In this document: piece by piece, positions 1 to 5,019 of the stretch | Position numbering within the stretch: the first letter of the stretch is position 1 | How the letters are laid out: each line of letters opens with the position of its first letter | Origin: an uncultured bacterium | Lineage (GTDB): Bacteria > Bacillota_I > Bacilli_A > RF39 > UBA660 | Length of the DNA: 5,019 nt | NCBI GenBank assembly: GCA_905215635.1 | Contig: CAJMQX010000063.1 | Coordinates: 1 to 5,019, forward strand | Direction of reading: 5' to 3' | The notes under the pieces: generated by a model | The model's database searches: none | What the model saw: only the letters and a program-made list of their open reading frames with translations | What the model was told of the DNA's origin: nothing | Program-made: the position numbers and the translations under genes

Positions 1-43
1 GTTCAGTCCAATATTGATATTTATTCTTATTTTATTTTATATA

Positions 44-1693
44 TTATTTCTCAAAGTAACTTGTACCAATAAATTCTCTTATTATAGATAAAGAAGGTAC
101 TTCTTCACTAGGTAAAGGCAATACTAAATCAAGTAATTTAATAAGTCTAACTGCTGTTAAGTATTGTGGATCATCTTCTTTAATTTGGTATAATAAAGGT
201 TCTGCATATACTTTCAAAACTGCTAATTCATATGCTAAGAAAGTATTAAAGATAACATCTGCTTGATCCTGATATTTAAATACATACTTCTCTTCCCCAT
301 CTCTTACTTCACTCCAAGTAGATAATGTATGTGAAGAAGAATACCCTCTAGTACGATTATCTCTTATCATTCTTCTAAGTAATCTAACATCTGTTAAATT
401 TATCCTATTATCATCATCAATATTTAAATATACTAATGGTGATATATATATTTTATATTTCTTATTTTTAGGAATATCTTTAAGTATTTCTTCTGATAAA
501 GCATGTAATCCTTCTACTATAACAATATCATTCTCTTTCATTTGGAAAGTCTTATTAAATACTTTTTTTCCTTCTACGAAATCAAATGTTGGAGCTGATA
601 TTTTAGTCCCTTTAAGTAGTTTTCCCATCTGATTATTAAATAATTTAATATCTATTGCTCTTAAGCTTTCAAAATCAGGTTTACCATTTTCATTAAGTGG
701 TGTTTCATCTCTATTAAGAAAATAATCATCTAATGATATAGGTACTGGATTAAGTCCCAATGTTTTTAGATACAATGATAATTTTCTAGCAGAAGTTGTC
801 TTTCCTGAGGAAGAAGGTCCTGATAATAATACTATCTTTATATTATCTCTATTATTATATATTGTACTAGCTATTTGTTGAAGTCGATAATTTTGTATTG
901 TTTCTGATAAGTTAATAAGTTCTCCTGATTTACTACTAATAATTTTATCATTAAGTTCTCCAATACTTCCTATATTAAGAATATTAGCCCATTCAGCATA
1001 TTCATCTATATTATTAAAGAATTTATCATGATGTGTATATTTAACAATCTTTAAATTATCATACATTGATGGATATCTAAGAATAATTCCCTTACCAGGA
1101 ATAAGTGTCATATCATAATATTTTAATATTGAACTATCATTAGGTAAATTTCCTAATATATAATTATAAATTCCATCAAATTTATATAAAGTAACATAAC
1201 TATTCTTATTATAGAATAATGTTCTAACTTTATCTTCTCTTTTAATATTCTTAAAATATGCTATTGCTTCTGCCATTGTTGTTTCTACTTTAATAAAAGG
1301 TATAGCTTTATCTACTTTATCTTTCATTACCTTCTTTATTTCTATTATATCTTTATCAGTAATATCTTTCTTTATTTCAAAGAATACTCCCTTATCTATT
1401 GAATGTCTAATTCTTATTTCTGTATTTTTTCCTAATACTTCCATCGCTGAAGTCTTAAATAGTATTGTTAATCCTTTTTCATATATTCTATTTCCATAAG
1501 AACTATTAATATCATACAAAATTAGTGTTCCACTTCTATTAATTGAATCATCATAGTTAATAATTTGGTTTTGAAAATTACCACATATTATTTCTTCAGT
1601 TAATTCTTTATCTCGAATAATTTCTCCTAATTTTATTCCTTTACGATATTCTTTCTTTGTACCATCTTCAAATGTAATTATAATATTGTTCAT
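44..1693 (-). CDS. Uridine kinase-like nucleoside kinase with ThrRS-like N-terminal half (549 aa)
   Basis: Probable cytoplasmic ATP-dependent nucleoside kinase, likely uridine/cytidine to UMP/CMP in pyrimidine salvage. Residue numbers are from the start at 1693. Residues about 1-60 resemble a TGS/ubiquitin-like domain, and about 60-230 resemble the second, editing-type domain of threonyl-tRNA synthetase. The C-terminal half is a P-loop kinase of the uridine kinase/phosphoribulokinase family: Walker A GPSSSGKTT (292-300, Lys298), LDDYF (321-325), PTFDF (368-372), IVEGLHAL (392-399) and an Arg-rich RLLRRMIRDNR stretch (437-447). About 550 residues fits the known fused family and is more than twice a simple Udk. 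An upstream in-frame ATG at 1708 (553 codons) is rejected because it overlaps the Shine-Dalgarno; GGAGG lies 8 nt before the ATG at 1693. The gene follows nrdG on the same strand, behind a terminator-like hairpin. The kinase fold is secure; the exact substrate is inferred. Confidence 0.88.
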   Translation of the reverse strand: MNNIIITFEDGTKKEYRKGIKLGEIIRDKELTEEIICGNFQNQIINYDDSINRSGTLILYDINSSYGNRIYEKGLTILFKTSAMEVLGKNTEIRIRHSIDKGVFFEIKKDITDKDIIEIKKVMKDKVDKAIPFIKVETTMAEAIAYFKNIKREDKVRTLFYNKNSYVTLYKFDGIYNYILGNLPNDSSILKYYDMTLIPGKGIILRYPSMYDNLKIVKYTHHDKFFNNIDEYAEWANILNIGSIGELNDKIISSKSGELINLSETIQNYRLQQIASTIYNNRDNIKIVLLSGPSSSGKTTSARKLSLYLKTLGLNPVPISLDDYFLNRDETPLNENGKPDFESLRAIDIKLFNNQMGKLLKGTKISAPTFDFVEGKKVFNKTFQMKENDIVIVEGLHALSEEILKDIPKNKKYKIYISPLVYLNIDDDNRINLTDVRLLRRMIRDNRTRGYSSSHTLSTWSEVRDGEEKYVFKYQDQADVIFNTFLAYELAVLKVYAEPLLYQIKEDDPQYLTAVRLIKLLDLVLPLPSEEVPSLSIIREFIGTSYFEK

Positions 1694-1701
1694 TACATAT
1701 A

Positions 1702-1706
1702 CCTCC
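1702..1706 (-). promoter_or_regulatory. RBS that sets the kinase start
   Basis: The minus strand reads GGAGGTATATGTA then ATG (ATG at 1693). GGAGG is a near-perfect Shine-Dalgarno with 8 nt to this ATG. The longer reading frame would begin at the ATG at 1708 that runs into the same GGAGG, leaving no useful RBS upstream of it. Confidence 0.85.
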
Positions 1707-1710
1707 ATCT

Positions 1711-1748
1711 ATTATATTAATTATATCATAATATTGAATTTTATGATA
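1711..1748 (-). promoter_or_regulatory. Possible promoter of the kinase gene
   Basis: Two perfect TATAAT hexamers occur on the minus strand (1720-1725 and 1711-1716), just after the hairpin at the end of nrdG and 18-32 bases before the kinase start codon. The candidate -35 regions (for example CTATCA, 18 nt before the first hexamer) match TTGACA poorly, at about 3 of 6. In such AT-rich DNA a TATAAT arises readily by chance, so this is tentative; its position between a terminator-like hairpin and an RBS is what argues for it. Confidence 0.35.
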
Positions 1749-1749
1749 G

Positions 1750-1794
1750 AAAAAAGTATGTTTAGTTTTTATATTTAGAAACTTCACATACTTT
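1750..1794 (-). terminator. Terminator-like hairpin overlapping the 3' end of nrdG
   Basis: On the minus strand AAAGTATGT (1794-1786) pairs perfectly with ACATACTTT (1761-1753). Inside this, after a 2x2 mismatch, AGTTT (1783-1779) pairs with AAACT (1768-1764) around a 10-nt loop. The outer arm runs straight into six T residues (1755-1750). This is the form of a Rho-independent terminator, though the stem is AT-rich and weak. The upstream arm lies within the last codons of nrdG and the stop codon is inside the structure. It would end or reduce nrdDG transcription before the kinase gene. The plus strand beyond 1794 is also T-rich. Confidence 0.5.
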
Positions 1795-2277
1795 ATTTTC
1801 TTCTACACTCTTCTTACTATCGATTATTCTTTGATTAGAAGAACCTCTAAATGGTACATTATAACTCTTAAGACTAATTATAAATGGGGAATCTACTAAG
1901 ACATCTATGTTTTTAAGTAATTCTCGTAAATTTTCTTCCTTCTCACATCTTCTAAGTAAAGCTTCCATTGTATATCCTGTATAGCACCATACATTAAGTC
2001 CTATTGAGTGGCAATACTTAGCTATTTCTAAGCAAGCATCTATCTGTTCTAAAGGATCTCCTCCAGACAAGGTTATTCCATCTTGAAATGGTACATTCTT
2101 TATCTCTTTACAAAGCTCTGTTACATCTTTTAAAAATCCTCCATCAAATGAATGCGTTGTTGGATTATGACATTCTTTGCAATTATGACGGCATCCTTGT
2201 GTCCATACTACAGTCCTTATTCCTTCTCCATCTACAATACTCTCAGTTGTTATTTCTCCAGCTAATCTAATTTTCAT
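1762..2277 (-). CDS. nrdG: Anaerobic ribonucleoside-triphosphate reductase activating protein NrdG (171 aa)
   Basis: Radical-SAM activase that reductively cleaves S-adenosylmethionine at a [4Fe-4S] cluster and abstracts a hydrogen to make the glycyl radical of class III ribonucleotide reductase. The cluster motif C-x3-C-x2-C is Cys29, Cys33 and Cys36 in QGCRHNCKECHNP, with the CHNP ending typical of NrdG. The SAM-binding LSGGDPL is at 70-76, VWCYTGY at 96-102, DVLVDSPF at 125-132 and FRGSSNQRIID at 143-153. Length is usual for the family. It starts 9 nt after the stop of the 57-residue glycyl-radical gene with only a weak purine-rich RBS (AGAGAAA), so translational coupling is likely. Here its target glycine appears to lie on that small upstream protein rather than on NrdD itself, which is an inference from sequence. 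The gene end carries a terminator-like hairpin. Confidence 0.96.
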   Translation of the reverse strand: MKIRLAGEITTESIVDGEGIRTVVWTQGCRHNCKECHNPTTHSFDGGFLKDVTELCKEIKNVPFQDGITLSGGDPLEQIDACLEIAKYCHSIGLNVWCYTGYTMEALLRRCEKEENLRELLKNIDVLVDSPFIISLKSYNVPFRGSSNQRIIDSKKSVEENKVCEVSKYKN

Positions 2278-2286
2278 TTTCTCTAT

Positions 2287-2460
2287 TTATTTTTGAATTA
2301 AACCTTCAGTACCATGTTTAACTCTATCTCTTTCTTCTGCTTTTTTACCATTGTTAAATCTATCAACTGTACCTACTAAATAACCAGTAATTCTTCTAAT
2401 TCTTTCGAATCCTACACCTTCTCCTACTGTTTTTTCTTCTTTAACTTCTACTTCTTTCAT
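2287..2460 (-). CDS. Separate glycyl-radical domain of class III ribonucleotide reductase (NrdD C-terminal tail, 57 aa)
   Basis: This small gene encodes the piece missing from the NrdD upstream of it. Residues 18-30, FERIRRITGYLVG, match the glycyl-radical loop of NrdD enzymes; E. coli and T4 NrdD have an R-V-C-G-Y-L-G motif here. Gly26 is therefore the predicted radical site made by NrdG. The following D-R-F-N-N-G-K-K and E-E-R-D-R-V-K-H-G match the conserved extreme C-terminus of NrdD. Residues 1-17 are a charged, Glu/Lys-rich leader with no counterpart I recognise. It has its own ATG and a good RBS (GAAGG, 7 nt upstream), lies 26 nt after nrdD in another frame, and is followed 9 nt later by nrdG. 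The motifs are intact, so it does not look like decay. It probably docks into NrdD to complete the active enzyme. Homology is seen in sequence; the trans-acting role is inferred. Confidence 0.9.
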   Translation of the reverse strand: MKEVEVKEEKTVGEGVGFERIRRITGYLVGTVDRFNNGKKAEERDRVKHGTEGLIQK

Positions 2461-2467
2461 AATTCTT

Positions 2468-2472
2468 CCTTC
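2468..2472 (-). promoter_or_regulatory. RBS of the small glycyl-radical gene
   Basis: The minus strand reads GAAGGAAGAATT before the ATG at 2460. GAAGG ends 7 nt from the start codon. A dedicated, well-placed Shine-Dalgarno after the tandem TAATAA stops of nrdD supports independent initiation rather than readthrough or frameshifting from nrdD. Confidence 0.75.
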
Positions 2473-2486
2473 TTTCTTTTTAGTTA

Positions 2487-4790
2487 TTATTTACAAGTAC
2501 TACAATTAGCACTAGCACTTCTTAATTTTTCAACTGAAACTCCCTCATATGCTCTTCTTCCACATCCTGGACATACATCTTTAATAACTCCCACATATCC
2601 GCATACAGGATCTCTATCTACTGGATGGTTAATTGCCCCATATCCAAAATTATTTTCTTTCATAAGTCTTATAATCTTTTCAAAAGCATCTATATTAGTA
2701 GTAACATCTCCATCAAGTTCTATATAACTAATATGTCCTGCATTAGTAAATGCATGATAAGGTCCCTCTATCTTAATCTTATTAGCAATAGAAATATTAT
2801 AATATACTGGTACATGGAATGAATTAGTATAGTATTCTCTATCAGTAACTCCCTTAATCTTTCCATATATCGCTCTATCTATATTAACAAATCTTCCAGA
2901 TAATCCTTCTGCAGGTGTTGCTAAACAAGTAAAGTTCAAATTATATTCTTTTGAGTATTCATCACATTTGTCTCTCATAAACTTAATAATCTTAAGTCCT
3001 AATTTTTGAGCTTCTGCATCCTCACCATGATGTTTTCCAATTAATGCTTTAAGTGTTTCAGCAAGTCCTATAAACCCAATACTAAGTGTTCCATGTTTAA
3101 GTACTTTTCTAAGTCTATCAGTAGGTTTAAGTTTATCTGAATCAATCCATACTCCTTGCTCAAGTAAGAATGGGAAATTATACATTCTCTTATTACATTG
3201 AATTTCAAATCTTTCAAGTAATTGATCTTTAACCATATCCATAGTTTCTTCAAGTTCTTTAAAGAAACCTTTAATATCTGCTTTCTCTGCTCCAAGTACT
3301 ATTCCATGTTTAATACCTAATCTAGGTAAGTTAATTGAAGTAAATGATAAGTTTCCTCTTCCTGGAGTAACTGCTTTATTTTCATCAACGACATTACCCA
3401 TAACTCTAGTTCTACATCCCATATAAGCAACTTCTGTATTATAATCTCCTTTATAATATTGTTTATTAAATGGTGAATCCATAAATGAGAAGTTAGGGAA
3501 AAGTCTTTTTGCAGATACTTCACAAGATAATCTAAATAAATCATAGTTAGGATCTTCCTTATTATAGTTAACTCCCTCTTTTACTTTAAATATAGATATT
3601 GGGAATATTGGAGTTTCATTCTTACCAAGTCCTGCATCTACACTATGTAAATAGTTTTTCATAACCATTCTACCCTCAGGACTAGTATCTGTTCCAAAGT
3701 TAATTGAAGAAAATGGTACTTGTGCTCCCGCTCTTGAATGCATTGTGTTTAAGTTATGTACAAATGCTTCCATTGCTTGATAAGTTCTTCTATCAGTTTT
3801 CTTATAAGCTATATCATATGCTTTACTAAATATTTCTTTAACTTTATCACTATCTTTAGCACATTCATCCATGTATTCTAAATCAAATTCTATACTATCT
3901 AATTTATCTATCTTATCATTAATTTTATTCATATTTACAAAAGTATTAAATCCTGAATAATCTAAAAGTTCTTCTATTGCCATCTTATATTGTTTTTTAA
4001 ATGTTTTAAGTACTCCAGGAGCCATATAATAATCAAATGCCGGTATTGCTTGTCCACCATGTTGATCGTTCTGATTAGATTGAATAGCTATTGCTGCAAG
4101 TGCTGAATAACTCATAATATCTTGTGGTTCTCTCAAGTATCCATGTCCTGTAGAAAAACCATTCTTAAATAATTTATTTAAATCTATTTGTGTACAAGTA
4201 GTAGTACCCATTGCTAAAAAGTCCATATCATGAATATGTATATCCCCATTATCATGAGCATCAGCAAACTTCTTTTTCATTAAATATGCTTTAGCAAATT
4301 CTTTAGATACTGTTGATCCATATTGAAGCATCGTACCCATTGCACTATTACCATCAATATTAGCATTTTCTCTCTTAGCATCTTCTTCAGCAGCACTCTT
4401 AAGTCCAAGTCCTTCAAGCGATTTTAAAAATTTATGAATTTTCTTCTCATCTGCAAATAATAATCTTGATTGTGCTCTTCTATCTCGATATTCTGAAAAA
4501 GATTTAAAAACATCTTCATATCCGCATTTATTAAGTGCTTCTTCTATTAAATCTTGAATTTCTTCAATCTTAATTTTTTCTTCATCTTTATATTCTTTCT
4601 CTATTTTTTTAATTACTGTTTGATAAACTTTTTGTACATCCTTAGAAGAATATACTGGTTCATCATCACGCGTAATACTATCAAACCCTTTTTTAATAGC
4701 TAAAGCAATTTTAGTTCCATCAAAATCTACTTTCTTGCCATTTCTTTTAACAACTTTAAGTGTTGTTACTAACTCTTCTGTGTTAACCAT
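2487..4790 (-). CDS. nrdD: Anaerobic (class III) ribonucleoside-triphosphate reductase, catalytic subunit lacking its own glycyl-radical loop (767 aa)
   Basis: Reduces ribonucleoside triphosphates to deoxyribonucleotides for DNA synthesis without oxygen. Residues about 10-105 form an ATP cone (VVKRNGKKVDFD at 13-24), the allosteric overall-activity site. The core follows: GDIHIHDMDF (182-191), TTTCTQIDL with Cys199, FSTGHGYLREP (212-222), SNQNDQHGGQ (238-247), LNTMHSRAGAQVPFSSINFG (347-366) and MGCRTRV with Cys459, the expected thiyl-radical cysteine. The C-terminus has Cys730, then C-x2-C (740, 743) and a final C-x2-C (763, 766) in NCSTCK. Ordinary NrdD proteins continue from the zinc cysteines into a radical loop of the R-V-C-G-Y-L-G type. 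This one stops, and that loop lies in the 57-residue gene 26 nt downstream. The start is supported by AAGGAG 9 nt upstream. The gene ends in tandem TAATAA. Identity is secure; dependence on the small partner is inferred. Confidence 0.96.
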   Translation of the reverse strand: MVNTEELVTTLKVVKRNGKKVDFDGTKIALAIKKGFDSITRDDEPVYSSKDVQKVYQTVIKKIEKEYKDEEKIKIEEIQDLIEEALNKCGYEDVFKSFSEYRDRRAQSRLLFADEKKIHKFLKSLEGLGLKSAAEEDAKRENANIDGNSAMGTMLQYGSTVSKEFAKAYLMKKKFADAHDNGDIHIHDMDFLAMGTTTCTQIDLNKLFKNGFSTGHGYLREPQDIMSYSALAAIAIQSNQNDQHGGQAIPAFDYYMAPGVLKTFKKQYKMAIEELLDYSGFNTFVNMNKINDKIDKLDSIEFDLEYMDECAKDSDKVKEIFSKAYDIAYKKTDRRTYQAMEAFVHNLNTMHSRAGAQVPFSSINFGTDTSPEGRMVMKNYLHSVDAGLGKNETPIFPISIFKVKEGVNYNKEDPNYDLFRLSCEVSAKRLFPNFSFMDSPFNKQYYKGDYNTEVAYMGCRTRVMGNVVDENKAVTPGRGNLSFTSINLPRLGIKHGIVLGAEKADIKGFFKELEETMDMVKDQLLERFEIQCNKRMYNFPFLLEQGVWIDSDKLKPTDRLRKVLKHGTLSIGFIGLAETLKALIGKHHGEDAEAQKLGLKIIKFMRDKCDEYSKEYNLNFTCLATPAEGLSGRFVNIDRAIYGKIKGVTDREYYTNSFHVPVYYNISIANKIKIEGPYHAFTNAGHISYIELDGDVTTNIDAFEKIIRLMKENNFGYGAINHPVDRDPVCGYVGVIKDVCPGCGRRAYEGVSVEKLRSASANCSTCK

Positions 4791-4799
4791 TTTTCTTTA

Positions 4800-4805
4800 C
4801 TCCTT
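4800..4805 (-). promoter_or_regulatory. RBS of nrdD
   Basis: AAGGAG on the minus strand lies 9 nt before the ATG at 4790, a strong Shine-Dalgarno that fixes the nrdD start. Confidence 0.85.
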
Positions 4806-4812
4806 CTCTTAT

Positions 4813-4820
4813 TGTTAACA
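4813..4820 (-). promoter_or_regulatory. Palindrome TGTTAACA at the predicted nrdD transcription start
   Basis: The perfect 8-bp palindrome TGTTAACA begins 2 nt after the -10 box and covers the expected start point near 4816, a common place for a repressor site. On the plus strand it sits in ATTGTTAACAT, whose TTGTTAA equals one half of the known Rex consensus (TTGTTAA-N4-TTAACAA), but the second half matches only 3 of 7. A further TGTTAAC lies 32 bp away at 4781-4787, inside the first nrdD codons. An operator is possible; the regulator is unknown. Confidence 0.3.
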
Positions 4821-4822
4821 TC

Positions 4823-4851
4823 ATTATATCGACTATTTTTTCTTCTGTCAA
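4823..4851 (-). promoter_or_regulatory. Consensus sigma-70/SigA-type promoter of the nrdD operon
   Basis: The minus strand has a perfect -35 TTGACA (4851-4846) and a perfect -10 TATAAT (4828-4823) separated by exactly 17 bp. Transcription should begin near 4816, giving a leader of about 26 nt with the nrdD RBS inside it. A-rich DNA upstream of the -35 could act as an UP element. A fully consensus promoter implies high basal strength and therefore probably repressor control. This unit would include nrdD, the small glycyl-radical gene and nrdG. Confidence 0.88.
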
Positions 4852-4880
4852 TAGATTTTTGTTCGTTTTCTAAAATTAAT

Positions 4881-4911
4881 TTTTTTCTATTTTTTATTTT
4901 TTCTATTTTTT
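4881..4911. repeat. Two tandem copies of a 15-bp T-tract repeat upstream of the nrdD promoter
   Basis: TTTTTTCTATTTTTT occurs perfectly at 4881-4895 and 4897-4911, separated by one A, so the period is 16 bp. Including 4915-4920, five runs of six or seven T start at about 7-10 bp intervals, near the helical repeat. On the nrdD sense strand they are A-tracts lying 30-70 bp upstream of the -35 box. Bent DNA or an extended UP-like element is possible; low-complexity slippage explains the repeat equally well. Confidence 0.6.
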
Positions 4912-4942
4912 GCCTTTTTTAATTTTTATAAATTATTTTAAT

Positions 4943-4958
4943 AAACAACATTTTGTTT
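4943..4958. repeat. Short inverted repeat AAACAA-4-TTGTTT
   Basis: AAACAA (4943-4948) and TTGTTT (4953-4958) are perfect 6-bp inverted arms around CATT. It lies about 90 bp upstream of the nrdD -35 box. It does not match the NrdR box as I know it. It may be a protein-binding site or chance. Confidence 0.25.
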
Positions 4959-4963
4959 CTTTA

Positions 4964-4999
4964 ATCAATAATTCTCTTTATTTTCAAGGAATAATTGAT
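4964..4999. repeat. Imperfect inverted repeat, 11-bp arms, upstream of nrdD
   Basis: ATCAATAATTC (4964-4974) and GAATAATTGAT (4989-4999) are inverted copies with one mismatch. The stem can continue with CTT/AAG (4976-4978 with 4986-4988) around a 7-nt loop if one T is bulged. Neither strand has a T-run directly after the stem, so it is not an obvious terminator. It could be the end of a transcript from outside the window or a binding site. Confidence 0.4.
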
Positions 5000-5003
5000 A
5001 TTT

Positions 5004-5015
5004 ACAATCTATTGT
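5004..5015. repeat. Short palindrome ACAAT-CT-ATTGT at the window edge
   Basis: ACAAT and ATTGT are perfect 5-bp arms with a 2-bp centre. The overall form, a compact AT-rich palindrome of 12-16 bp upstream of an RNR operon, recalls NrdR boxes, but it lies more than 150 bp from the promoter and is not a convincing match to their consensus. The rest of the 4791-5019 leader contains no gene that I can support. Confidence 0.2.
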
Positions 5016-5019
5016 TTGT

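Noticed and set aside
1..43. Terminator or next gene downstream of the kinase
   Set aside because: The stretch is AT-rich with a 12-bp AATAT-TG-ATATT palindrome (10-21) but has no stable stem with a T-run on the minus strand and no readable start.
2088..2270. Plus-strand open frame of 60 codons
   Set aside because: It lies opposite nrdG, has no recognisable domain and a composition expected from the antisense of an AT-rich gene.
2287..2489. nrdD as a pseudogene broken by a recent frameshift or sequencing error
   Set aside because: The NrdD C-terminus continues with orderly cysteine motifs to its stop, and the small gene has a new charged leader and an RBS. A simple indel would leave contiguous sequence; here 26 nt of spacer and extra residues separate the halves.
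2461..2495. Programmed -1 frameshift joining NrdD to the glycyl-radical tail
   Set aside because: The small gene's frame contains a stop at 2491-2493, so a shift would have to occur on the last AAA codon of nrdD, where TGT-AAA-TAA is not a slippery sequence. The small gene has its own well-spaced RBS and ATG, and nrdD ends with tandem TAATAA.
2625..2822. Plus-strand open frame of 65 codons
   Set aside because: It lies inside nrdD on the opposite strand, with Ile/Tyr/Asn-rich sequence typical of a shadow frame.
3068..3544. Two minus-strand open frames of 75 codons each
   Set aside because: Both are alternative frames within the well-conserved nrdD coding sequence (around Cys459 and downstream) and have no RBS or domain.
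4813..4830. Full Rex operator
   Set aside because: One half-site matches TTGTTAA exactly, but the second half at the required spacing agrees at only 3 of 7 positions, so only a palindrome of unknown use is reported.
4984..5019. Start of a plus-strand gene: AAGGA followed by TTG and an open frame to the window edge
   Set aside because: The TTG is only 4 nt from the purine stretch, only about eight codons are visible, and AAGGA forms part of the inverted repeat at 4964-4999. There is too little to support it.

Overview
The window is strongly AT-rich. All four genes lie on the minus strand, use the standard code (Trp is TGG, no in-frame TGA) and end in TAA. Purine-rich Shine-Dalgarno sequences, a textbook TTGACA-17-TATAAT promoter and an oxygen-sensitive class III ribonucleotide reductase point to an anaerobic, low-GC bacterium. 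Clostridia-like or other low-GC Bacillota, or Fusobacteriota, are plausible; the sequence alone does not settle it.

Layout in the direction of transcription (right to left). Positions 5019-4791 are a gene-free leader of about 230 bases, holding several inverted repeats, a T-tract tandem repeat (A-tracts on the transcribed sense strand), a consensus promoter, a small palindrome at the predicted transcription start and a strong RBS. Next come nrdD (4790-2487, class III RNR catalytic subunit), a 57-residue gene (2460-2287), nrdG (2277-1762, radical-SAM activase), a terminator-like hairpin over the 3' end of nrdG, and a uridine-kinase-like gene with a ThrRS-like N-terminal half (1693-44). The last gene has its own possible promoter and a strong RBS. 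Positions 43-1 show nothing clear.

The central observation is that the reductase is split. The 767-residue NrdD carries the ATP cone, the barrel and the active-site cysteine, but stops after a cysteine-rich tail. It lacks the glycyl-radical loop that ends an ordinary NrdD. That loop (RRITGYLVG, followed by the conserved N-G-K...RVKHG tail) is encoded by the separate 57-residue gene with its own start and RBS, between nrdD and nrdG. The inferred system has three parts: NrdG generates a radical on the small protein, which must dock into NrdD to complete the active enzyme. This resembles in principle the detachable glycyl-radical protein YfiD/GrcA of pyruvate formate-lyase. Short NrdD-tail proteins may already be annotated elsewhere, which could not be checked here.

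The downstream kinase probably works in pyrimidine nucleoside salvage, so the theme of the cluster is nucleotide supply. The hairpin and possible promoter between nrdG and the kinase suggest it is at least partly a separate transcription unit.
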